64,000 nt of DNA from Chrysomallon squamiferum (Eukaryota; Mollusca; Gastropoda; Neomphalida; Peltospiridae). Shown in pieces: positions 54,160 to 64,000 of this stretch. Position 1 is the first letter of the stretch; each line of letters opens with the position of its first letter. The stretch spans positions 9,111,404-9,175,403 of the forward strand of contig CM022672.1 of NCBI GenBank assembly GCA_012295275.1, written 5' to 3'. The translations under genes and the position numbers were made by a program. A model generated the notes under the pieces. The model worked only from the letters and a program-made list of their open reading frames with translations, was not told the DNA's origin and ran no database searches.

Positions 54160-54680
54160 ACCTTAGAATTTCTCACCTCCATCTGGCTTGGATTTTGACG
54201 ATATCGTTAGCGAGGAACAACTGAAAAATTCCGATAAACTGTGGCAATTTATCAAATGACTAGCAGTAACACGCGATCAAAGGAAACGTGCAAACATTTA
54301 TTCCATCCTCTTTTATATCTAATATGTTGCACGTGACTAACGGGATAACAAATCAAAGCCTCGTTTTGAACTTCTGACGAGAAAGATATCAAAGCGAACG
54401 CGGCGGCGCACGGAAGACAAGCTTTCCAATGAAACTATTGTCATAAACCCATTGCCCCGATTCTGTGGAGACAATGTGGTTAATATTTTATAGTTTACGC
54501 AGATCGGTGTTGGTTTTGTGAAGCCTGTTTCACATTTGACTTCAACTTAGCCAACTACGACTGCCTTTTCGCCACTAACGACAAGAACATTATGTGCTTT
54601 CCAATGCTTTTAACACTATTTGCCTTTCGTTTCCAAACTTCCCTTCGTAATGGATTGCCTGACCTCGCTAGGGTTAAACG
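54160..54680. promoter_or_regulatory. Repeat-free island with E-box
   Basis: CACGTG at 54330-54335 (GTTGCACGTGACT). A CpG-rich patch GCGAACGCGGCGGCGCACGG lies near 54391-54410. Confidence 0.36.
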
Positions 54681-54866
54681 CGACGCCATGCAGTCTTTGT
54701 GTGTTTGTCGCTTTTAGATTATTATTGTTGTTGTTGTTGTATGTTTGTGTGCGCGCGTGTTTATGTGTGTGCTCTGCTAACTGAACATAGAAGTAATACA
54801 TTTTCTTTGAATATATTAAACGTCAAACAACATCAGTAACAATAATAATACTAATAGCAATCACAA

Positions 54867-54870
54867 ATAC

Positions 54871-54926
<56 letters not shown>
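54867..54926. repeat. (AAT)n microsatellite
   Basis: About 55 bp of AAT ending in GATGACGATGATG. Confidence 0.95.
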
Positions 54927-54927
<1 letters not shown>

Positions 54928-54929
54928 GA

Positions 54930-56184
54930 TGACGATGATGAAAAAAAACCCCACCAAAACCCCGAATAATACATATAAATAACTGTTCACATAATATGCA
55001 TTCACACTTATAGACGACAAAATAAATAAATAAAACAGAAGAGGCATAAAAATAACAATATAACAATTTTGAAGCGCATTTTGAAAATTTATATTTTATT
55101 TTATAATACAAATCGTGGATTTGTTTGTTTTTAAATGTTTACGTTAAAGTACTTGCAGACGCCATGCAATTCGACAGAGTCTTTAATCAATAAAATATTG
55201 CTAAACTGCACACTTTGAAAGTTTTTCAAGAGCTGGAATCTTAATAGACGTATTCCAGCATTTACCTTAATTTAGAGAAATAATGTATATTTGAAAATGT
55301 CAAACCGCAGTTTATTATTTATATATAAAAAACCAAGGATCACGAAAACGCTTATAGTTATGTTGAGAACTTACATTTATTGTTCACACATGTCTAAACA
55401 TTTTCAGATTTTTTAAAAACTTTTTTCTAATAACATTCATGAAATTTTGTTTAAAACAGTGTTCAGTACGGAACAACAGATCATTCGGCTTGATAGATGC
55501 TGTGATCAAATCCCGACACATGCCTTTTCTAGTAAATAATATTATAAGGACTTTTCTAACTCCCTGAAATTAGCATTCTGTTTAGGGAGACAACTCATGA
55601 TTGTAAATGGTTTATAAAATCTACTTATCCTCACAAAGCTTGAATCCTATTTTGAAATTAAAAATAAAAATATATATATATATATATATATTTTTACAAC
55701 GCATTCAAAACATTTAAAATCTACTTATCGTCATAAATAAATTATGGATAAAGCGAGAGCAATGATGCAATAGACATTCCGTTTTCTTTTCAATTACCAG
55801 CAAAGAATCTTTTAGATGGATCTTTCCAGGAAGAGAAGATAACTTGATCAGGCATTCTTAAGAGACTGAGCTGGATCGGGCGATAGTACAGAATACAAAC
55901 TGGTGAGTACTGATCCTAGGACAAGTCTCGTTTCGCGACATTCATTTACATTTGAACTTCCACCTACTACGCCGTCTTCTCTATCAGTCTATTTTATATA
56001 CACAGCAACAAATTAATTTTATAATTAAAATAATAATAATAATTAAAAAAAAAGATATAATAATAATAGTTCAAATAAATGAATGAAAAAAAATAATACA
56101 AAATATATATATAAAAAAAAGAATGAGAGAAAAGAAGATGAAAAGAAAAAAGGAAGGAAAAAAGAAAAGAAAGAGATTTTCAAA

Positions 56185-56190
<6 letters not shown>
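54930..56190. other. AT-rich and unique sequence, no gene
   Basis: TA units at 55672-55692, A-rich at 56030-56175. The 55100-55960 stretch is normal-complexity without a recognisable feature. Confidence 0.42.

Positions 56191-56226
<36 letters not shown>
56189..56226. repeat. (AAT)n microsatellite
   Basis: About 36 bp of AAT. Confidence 0.95.
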
Positions 56227-56228
<2 letters not shown>

Positions 56229-56539
56229 TAACAATAATCAGAGAAATATATAGGAAGAACACAAAGTCAGTGATAGATTATTAAAAAACAAATCGATTGT
56301 TAGAGAAAAAAAAAATAAAAATAGAGAAAAGCCAAGTGCATCTGCACCTAAGAATGAATGTTTGATCGAAGGCAAGAGCAATAAGTATCTTCGGTGTAGG
56401 AGCATAGCCACCGCGACAACAAACACAACAATCACACCAACCACAACAACAATCTGGATAATGATGATGATGATGACGACTAAAATGAAAGTTGTAACAG
56501 TTCTAGATTGGCAGATTAGTAAGATTAAATGAAATAGTA

Positions 56540-57330
56540 ATGGTTTAGCATTAGTAGTAGCAGTAGGTGTAATAATTGCAGTAATAGTAGTCGTAGTAGT
56601 TGTTGTAGTAATGACGTAGTTACAATAGCTGTAACAGTATGAGGAGCATCAGCACAAACAACAGTTTATTTGTAGTCAGGACCGGTTGAAGTACTGGTAA
56701 CTTGGACATAGCCCGGGGGTGCCACATGCTACACGGAGCCAACTCATGTACGTGAGATCTTAAAGGGGAAAATGTTAAAATAATAAATAAAATTAAAAAA
56801 TGTAAATATTCCTTGAGTTGAGTAAAACTGTCGAAAAGCTGATTATTAATGTTTTAGTATCAAACTGTGAAAAAGATGTGACAAAACAAATTTCCATTAC
56901 TTAAGATGCTGTGATATAAAAATGCCCGGGTCTCTAAAAGTCCGAGGACCGGGTTTGATTGTTTAAAAAAAATAGTAATAGTAGTATTAGTGTTATTTGT
57001 ATCAGCTGTGGGAACGTAATAGTAATGGTTTCGACGAGAGAAGAAATGATAGTAGTAATGTTAATATTATTATGGTAGTGGCAGTAATAATAATATCAAA
57101 ATCAAAAGGACTAGTTTTAGTTATAGCAGTTTTATTTGTATTAATATTATTACTTTAATAGAAGTAGTTGTACTAGTTAGTAGTAGTAATAACAGTAGTA
57201 GTAGCAGCAACAATAGTAGTAGTAGCAGTAGCAGAACTTGTAGTAGCTGATGCATTTAGTACCAGTACTTGCTGCTGTAAAAATAATTACAACAACAGCA
57301 GTATCAGCAGTAGCAGAACTACTAGCAGTA
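56540..57330. repeat. Degenerate AGT/GTA/GCA triplets around a possible DNA-element remnant
   Basis: Degenerate triplets at 56545-56620 and 56970-57335 flank 56678-56960. That middle stretch begins AGGACCGGTTGAAGTACTGG and has AGCCCGGGGGTGCC near 56710, then ends with GCCCGGGTCTC and AGGACCGGGTTTGATT near 56925-56960. The shared AGGACCGG ends are in direct, not inverted, orientation, so a transposon identity is uncertain. Confidence 0.4.
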
Positions 57331-57479
57331 ATAACTGAAGTATCTATGCTGTAAAGAAAAACAACAGGACCACCATTATGACATTATATCCCTACCAGTC
57401 GTGTAGGAATGTCAACATTTTTGTTGAAAAAGAACTTCAGAAATGTTTGTAGAGTATTATTTCACTTTCCTATGGATTC

Positions 57480-57850
57480 ATGTTAGACTATTCATTGAGG
57501 TCGTCGTGTTGGGAAGTTGAGAAAAAAAAAAAAACCCTGGTAAAATATCTTCAGTTGCGAAGACAAAACAATGATCAATCATTACTCTGATGACATGACA
57601 AATTATGTTTGTGCAACATGACATGGCGAAACGAACATGAATCGCGCCGTTGCGAGGAAAGAGAAAAGTAAGCGAAAATGTTAAAAGCTTAGACAAGTCG
57701 AATCCACGTCGTTTCGTGTGCAGACAAAATGTTGTGTTGTACATGATGCGTGGCGTGTTTAAATCTGTTAGCCAGATGACGCGTTTTTGCTCCTCTTTCC
57801 GAAGACGTGTAGATTCCGGTTAAAGGTCTTTCTTTACTGGTTGATTTTAA
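57480..57850. other. Mostly unique sequence, no gene seen
   Basis: An 88-codon minus-strand frame (57744-57478) is not recognisable. CpG words (CATGGCGAAACGAAC, CGCGCCGTTGCG) occur at 57620-57655. Confidence 0.33.
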
Positions 57851-58668
57851 TTAACGATCTTTTTTTTTTTTTTCTTTTTTTTTTTTAAAAGAATTGTGTT
57901 TGTTTTATGAGTTATGGTTTGAGATGTTGGACAGTGGTGTTAATTCTAATGACTGTAAAGTTTTTTTTTTAATTTTTATTTTTTTAATTTTTTTTTTTTT
58001 TTTTAAATTACTAACTCGTTGTCTTTTTTAAGGTTCGGTTTCTTCTGATGTTCATAAGTGATGTGCCTGAATTATGTGATTCATTATTGCAGGATATCTT
58101 CTAACGAAACGTAAACAAAGTATGAGCATGTCATTTTTCCAACTAATTTCTTCTTAAATAAATAAATAAATAAATAAATCACCAACAATAATAATAACAG
58201 AAATAACAACAACAGCAGCAATAACAACAATAATAACACATACAAACACACACACATCCACACTATCAAAAACAAAAAATTTCATCTTGAATATTAAACA
58301 GACTATTAATTATTTATTATCTCTTCCTTTTTCTAAAAAATCAAAACATTCGAATGTGAGAAAACTCGACTAATGCAATGAAACGTTATTTTCAGGACAA
58401 TTGTTTTAACCAGCCTTTATTTTTGAATTATGTATAAATTTTAAAGTTTAAATAAATACATAATATCTTTTTCAAGAAAAAGGATATGTTAAGTCGAAAA
58501 TTAATCAATTACTAATATTTTGCTCTGTCTTTCTTTAAGTATTTTTTTTTGTTATTTTTAATTATATTTTTTATTTTATTTTATTTTATTTTATTTTATT
58601 TATATATATATATATATATATTTTTTTTAGCGTGTATGTATTTCTTATTTTTATGTAAAAAAACAACA

Positions 58669-58703
<35 letters not shown>

Positions 58704-59081
58704 AATAGTAATAAAGAATATTAAATAAAATAAAATAAGAATAAAATAAACAGAATAAATAGAATAAATAAAATGAAAAATATAAATAAATGTAAACAGA
58801 CATTTTAATGTAAAAGCAAGTTTACAAAGAACACTGGAATGTTGCCAATGTTTATTTAGTTACAAATGTTCCAATAAATAACTTCTAGTTATAACTTAGA
58901 AAAGACAGTTATGATATACCTTAGTAACCAGAAAAAAACCCCACATAAACAATTTAAGAAATTAATGTTGTCTTTTTGTGATTAAGTTTAAAATCAACAA
59001 TTCTAGTATTGTTATTTATTTATTTATTTAGTTATTCATACTAGTTCCTTAATCGAGGAATTTATTACAAAGATTTAATAT

Positions 59082-59119
<38 letters not shown>

Positions 59120-59533
59120 ACCCTAAACAAAAAAACAAACAATTAAAAAGATCACATTAAATAAATACCAGCAAATATCTTTATTCCGGAATACAGATTT
59201 AAAATAATAATAACAATACCAATAATATGCTTGCACGCATGTGTTCACACAAATTCTTTATTCCGAAAGATTTACTTATATTTTATTAAAAAAGGTTTTA
59301 AGTTATAAAATTTTAACACTAACGTTTTAAAATCGAGAATTTTAATAATTATTATTTAAAAAAAAAAAAAAAAACATCATTTATTTTAATATGTTAATTC
59401 AAAGTAAAATAAAATAATCTTTATTTCTTATATTTTTCTTTTACTTCAGTTAACAATATTTAATTAAACGAAAACAAATAATAATAATAACAATAACAAT
59501 AACAATAACAATAACAATAACAATAACAATAAC

Positions 59534-59565
<32 letters not shown>

Positions 59566-59585
59566 TTATTAAAATTTAAAAATTT
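57850..59585. other. AT-rich low-complexity DNA, no gene
   Basis: Poly(T) stretches at 57861-57887 and 57960-58004, AAAT units at 58156-58180 and 58670-58704, TTTTA units at 58570-58602, poly(A) at 59086-59114 and AATAAC hexamers at 59486-59540. Confidence 0.6.
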
Positions 59586-59589
59586 GAAG

Positions 59590-60430
59590 GGAATGTCTAA
59601 TGACTGCAAGCCGTTGTGTTTGTTCAAATAACGCCAACAAAAATGACAAAGTCTGGGAACCGTTTATCGAAAAACATGCACGTCACGGACTGAAAAGAGA
59701 AAGAAAGATAAAGGAAAAAAAGAAAAAAAGAAGCAATAATCACCGTGTTTCCTTCGACAAGAAGGAGACAACATCCCAAGCTATTCACTGCGTTCAATAC
59801 CGATTAGCGTGTACTTCAGTGCCAATTTCCACGCATTTTCTGACTGGCGGATAAAGTCATCTATTAAATCAATTGAAACGTAGATGAGCGGATAACGAGG
59901 TATATTAGAAGTGAACGGTTCCTTGCAGCCATCAACTTGCCAGCTATTTAGAATGGCCGGGGCTAAATGGGAAGCTTCGGAATTTTACTTTGTCGAAAGG
60001 GGAATAGAATTGAAGTGTTGTTAAGCAAATGAGGGGTCATAACTCTTCGTCTTCTCGTTACAATTGGCTATAAAATCATGGTGGAAGGATCGCAAAGACA
60101 ATCAATGGCAAATTGCTTCAGAATGAGCACCACAAAATTGATTGCTGTAACCCCAATTACGATGTTTCGATCTATTCGCAGGCAATAATGGGATTTCTAT
60201 TGAAGCTAAGCACTGTGTCTGGGAACCATTCGCCACTTAAACCCCAGCCCGGCTCTTGCGTCAACAGAGTCAGTGAGGAGGACTCGTCCATTTCGGTCTG
60301 GCTGTGTGTTTATCACTCGCTGAATTATCATCATTAACCTGCCCCGGCGTTGAGAGACGTTAAAACGAACAAGTGTATGAGACATGATGTTTCAGATGGA
60401 GGCACTGAAGATTCCAGCAGAGCTACGTCC
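59590..60430. promoter_or_regulatory. Longest repeat-free island, putative regulatory element
   Basis: About 840 bp without microsatellites apart from an A-rich patch at 59695-59735. The short frames at 59600-59854 and 60113-60337 have no recognisable motif and no matching splice or start context, so it is read as non-coding. It contains repeated CAAT/ATTG words (for example AATCAATGG near 60100). Confidence 0.42.
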
Positions 60431-60434
60431 ATTA

Positions 60435-61175
60435 AATTTAGTGTTTCAAACAAACACGTGAATCTAGAACGCAGTCTTCCCATCCTTCTTCAACCAGCAA
60501 CATAGCTAGAGTCCATTAAGTTAGTCTTTCAAACATGCACAGTCTGTGATGCAAACATAGGTTACTCTACAGCGTAGAGCTTTGGAATAGTGCTCGAACC
60601 ACACACACATTTATTCATAATCGTTTCATCTATTTGTAATATAATTATGATTTGCAGTTTTAGAAATTATATAGTGATATGGGAGAAGTAAATACTGTTG
60701 TACGTATCTTCTGATAAAAATAACATAAAGGCTTTAGAAATATGACTACTGAAGACAAAATATTAATTTTCAAAGTATCATTAGTATTTACAATTTATTT
60801 TATATTGTTTAAATCTGCCATAAAACTATATATTTAAACTATTGTTGTTGTGGTTGTTATGGCTGTGCTGTGAATATTGTTCTGCTCTTGTAACATATTA
60901 TATATCTGTGTGTGTGTGTTACCTGTGTGTTTAACCTGTGTGCGATCGACATATGTTGACATAATATATCTGTATGCAATCATTAGCAATAATTTCATCT
61001 GATAGATCGTAATTTCTGCTGTTCTCGAATCCCTTGACGATCGTTGTCTGTATCCACCCAGCTGTTTTTTTCTAAATTCATCCAGGTGTCCCTGGCCCAA
61101 ATGTAAAACGGCTGCAATAATTCTTCCTGCGTCTATCCTCTGCAACAATGGCCTAATTACAACAAGTCTTCTACG
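60435..61175. other. Mostly unique AT-rich sequence, no confident gene
   Basis: CACGTG at 60455-60460, TG-rich patch at 60905-60945. A 104-codon minus-strand frame (61148-60834) is partly protein-like at its start but ends in an ACA/Thr repeat; it is treated under rejected items. Confidence 0.4.
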
Positions 61176-61179
61176 TTTG

Positions 61180-61690
61180 TTTTCACGTGCAAAATGTCAG
61201 AGCATTGCGCAAATACCGTTAACCATTGTTTGTCTTCTGAAACAATATAATAACGTCATGACGTTTTTGTCGGCCTCTTAGCATTTGTTTTACATCACTT
61301 TAGATATCCAATATGGTAATTTGAAAGTCATTTTCCTGCCTTTGTTGGCAAAGGAAACAATGGATGAACATCCAGAAACATATTACTTATATTTCAGAGC
61401 ACTTGAAAAAATATTCAAGGCTCTAAACTGATGCGGTGCGCGGCGCATATTAGGAGGGATGTAAGTTTGTTTGTTTAAACAGGCAAGATTTGGAATGCCT
61501 ACGGAAGTCAAGTGTTAAATGGCAAGGGATCGACGGAATCAAGAACAAAAAAGACAATATACGAGCGGGCATCTAAGCTGAAAAATACGATAGGATTGTT
61601 TAATGTGTTTCCGATGGAGATTTGATTTCAGTCGTACATTTTCTCCAGTTTCAAAATAAAAATATGGCTTTAATGGCATTGCGGTCTGAA
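61180..61690. promoter_or_regulatory. Repeat-free island with 14-bp CRE-like palindrome
   Basis: CACGTG at 61184-61189. AACGTCATGACGTT at 61252-61265 is a perfect palindrome containing two overlapping ACGTCA/TGACGT half-sites of CREB/ATF type. A CpG cluster lies at 61430-61450. Confidence 0.42.
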
Positions 61691-61870
61691 CGAAGAATGG
61701 ATATGTAGATTATTTTTAACTAAACACATGTATGGAAATAAAAAGAGGTTCAGATATGCAATAACTATGTATATAAACAAATACATGTATTATTCTTATA
61801 TTGTTAAATACAGAAAAATGCGCACACATAGATACACCAGTGCACGTCAAATTGCAACGTTGAATATATA

Positions 61871-62072
61871 TAAATGTGTGTGTGTGTGTGTGCGTGAAAA
61901 TGTATGTATGTATGTATGTATGTATGTATGTATGTATTACTATAATATTCTCATTTATTTTCAAGTATCATTTTCATCATCTTTGAAAACTGTTTTAATT
62001 ACTGAATATTTTATTTCATATAGAACCAAGATAGTTTATTTTCTGTATTAAGTTTTATATATATATTACTAA

Positions 62073-62132
<60 letters not shown>
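61871..62132. repeat. (TG)n, (TATG)n and (AAT)n tracts
   Basis: TG at 61873-61893, TATG at 61901-61937, AAT at 62076-62131. The DNA between is AT-rich. Confidence 0.93.
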
Positions 62133-62149
62133 TAAATACTGGCTGCCTT

Positions 62150-62500
62150 GAGAAAAACTGTTGGCTCAAAACCCCGATCTGTTTACTGCATATTGCTTCG
62201 CACTAATTTTGAGACATGCTTCATTGCTTAGTATATTGCACCTGTTGGTGAAGATTGTTATCTTTCCTTTGGGTGCTTTAATGATTGTCAAATAGTCTGA
62301 CACTTGCTCCGCTCTTAGTTAGCAATTACCGAAATTATAACCCTCGTTATGGTGCATCCCTACATGTAAACAGCAATGATGCGGATCTTGACGCCGATTC
62401 GGTTGACTGAACTTCATGCATTCACCTGTTGCTTTCATTCCGCGTGAATCTGTAACGTGCAGATTCTGTGGGAAATTTGAGGAATTGGCTCATTTGATAA
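62150..62500. other. Repeat-free island
   Basis: Unique sequence following an (AAT)n tract. No coding signal; AT-rich low-complexity DNA follows to 62940. Confidence 0.33.
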
Positions 62501-63180
62501 TTTTTCTGAGAGAGGAAAAAATATAATGTTAAAAGAATAAAAAAAATATGGAGTAAAAACTACTGGCTTTGGACATTAAATTTAATAAAGGAGAAAGAAG
62601 AGAAATGAGAAATTCAGAAAGATTAAAAAAAAAAAATGAATGAATGAATGTGCATAAAGGCTAGTGTGTGTTTTTTATAGGATACTGAAGTAAAAACTCT
62701 TAACTGTGGATAAATAGTAAACAAGAACGAAACAAATAAAAAACGATAAGAATAACAACAACAACAACAACAACAATAAATAAAAGTAAAAATAAAAAAT
62801 GTAAACGAAATGAAAGAATGAATGAACAAATAAATGCTTGTCTAGGTTTATGTCTGTATACGACATTTAACATTAATGAGATTTAATGTTTAAATTTTCA
62901 GATTATATAGACATTTTATCTTTAATTGTCTCTGGCTAATTTTCTCTAACACACATCTCGAATGTAAGTGTAAAATCTTGGTCTCGGAATGTCTTCATAA
63001 TAGATTACGCTTTTTTTCCCCGCATTAAAACCAGATTTCTTTTGTAAGAAGAGAGGTCTATCGCATATTTCAGTCTTGTCTTCTGATGGTCTTTCCACAA
63101 AAACTTGAAAATATATTAAAAAATATATATATATACATTTGTGAGACTTGTACGGCAAAATGATGTAAAGCTGAATCAAT
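62500..63180. other. AT-rich filler, no gene
   Basis: AATG units near 62636-62650, (CAA)n at 62755-62776. Nothing else. Confidence 0.45.
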
Positions 63181-63780
63181 TAAACGTTGTTTTGCTCACA
63201 CATCACACGCAAACGGTCGACTATCATAACAACAATTATTTGACACTCTGCTTTTATTTGCTACATTGCAAATATGTAAGCATATTTTTCAAAAGGCAGC
63301 ATTGGTTTCTCAAAGGTATTTCCGCTCTGACGTTAATGTGTGATTTGTACAAAATGCGGAGAGAGAAAAAAAATGAACACATTTCACGCATCAATGCTTG
63401 CAAATCATCTTCCATCAAAACTAATTGGCAATGTGAGCATGATAGCTTTTTTTCCCCCTTCCAGCGAAACATGTGTACAGAAAGCGAAGAATCTGCTTTC
63501 ATCCAACGAGCCTCGTTCAATACCTGCTCAGTTAACGTTGTCCCCCTTTGTTAAAAAAAACAAGTAAAGTAATAACAATGATTCCGTGTTAACGGTCACG
63601 CGTTCAAGAATTATGAGTCGGCCCTACCGTTTTGTAATGTCATACAACTATTTTGCGAGAGCGACCGGACATTTGTAAAATGTATATTTTGTAACCATAT
63701 ACGTTAGTTCATTTCGTACAGTTTATTTCATGGGAGTCTATACTGCCACCTCTTGCGAAGTTAAAAATGTGGCATTAATA
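63180..63780. other. Mostly unique sequence, no credible gene
   Basis: Frames of 75-137 codons overlap on both strands (63141-63567 plus, 63520-63254 minus). None has recognisable domains, so no gene is called. Confidence 0.33.
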
Positions 63781-63837
63781 TTCAAACTGGTTTATTTTTT
63801 TGTTTTTATAAATGGTAGCGTTATGTCTTGTAATGAA

Positions 63838-64000
63838 AGTAGTGGAGCATCAGTAGTTGTAGTAGTTGTAAGACTACCAGTAGTAGTTGTGATAATAGTA
63901 GAAACGCTATTAATAATAGTAACTGATGTTTTTATTGTAAAAGTAACAAATATTGATGTAAATGCATTCACTAGCTGTAATAGTAGTAGTGGTAGAAGTA
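63838..64000. repeat. Degenerate AGT/TAG triplets at the window end
   Basis: AGT, GTA and AAT units, cut by the window boundary. Confidence 0.75.

Noticed and set aside
60834-61148. 104-codon minus-strand frame with a protein-like beginning and possible splice sites
   Set aside because: The acceptor lacks a pyrimidine tract, the end is low-complexity Thr, and I recognise no family; kept only as a weak possibility.

Overview
The window is AT-rich, intron-bearing metazoan DNA. It contains one gene that can be modelled with confidence, an NK1-class (slouch/Nkx1) homeobox gene on the minus strand at 22465-26112, in two exons separated by a 2592-bp intron. The rest is a gene desert packed with long microsatellites: (AAT)n, (ACT)n, (GA)n, (CA)n, (TATG)n, (AAAT)n and homopolymer runs. 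The homeodomain type, the compact gene structure and this repeat style suggest a lophotrochozoan, most likely a mollusc and possibly a cephalopod. The tRNA-headed SINEs I would expect to be frequent in octopus or squid DNA are not obvious, so the phylum is an inference. Bacterial features (operons, Shine-Dalgarno sites, CRISPR, IS elements) are absent.

Layout, low to high coordinate. 1-22400 lies downstream (3') of the gene: repeat tracts alternate with 200-650 bp islands of normal-complexity sequence. 22428-26570 holds the NK1 poly(A) signal, exon 2 with the homeodomain, a repeat-rich intron, exon 1 with the NK/TN-type repression motif, and a GC-richer promoter with an NRF1-type palindrome. 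26600-64000 lies upstream (5') and has more islands and microsatellites, a tRNA-derived SINE (about 30880-31095), a degenerate 37-bp minisatellite (44547-44790), a 109-bp dispersed repeat present twice (45761 and 47871), a Tigger/pogo-like MITE (48221-48508), and one unidentified protein-like reading frame (51741-52028, minus).

The most interesting observation is a pair of related non-coding islands, one 3' of the gene (about 19540-20000) and one 5' of it (about 40440-41120). They share a 50-bp ungapped block with 39 identities and, about 46-50 bp further on, a 23-bp block with 19 identities, in the same order and orientation. This looks like an old duplicated enhancer pair flanking NK1. More than twenty other normal-complexity islands are spaced through the desert and are the natural candidates for NK1 cis-regulatory elements. 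I infer this from sequence texture only; no cross-species alignment was possible. Three conspicuous palindromes (26943-26990, 23537-23601, 61252-61265) and at least eighteen CACGTG sites are also reported.
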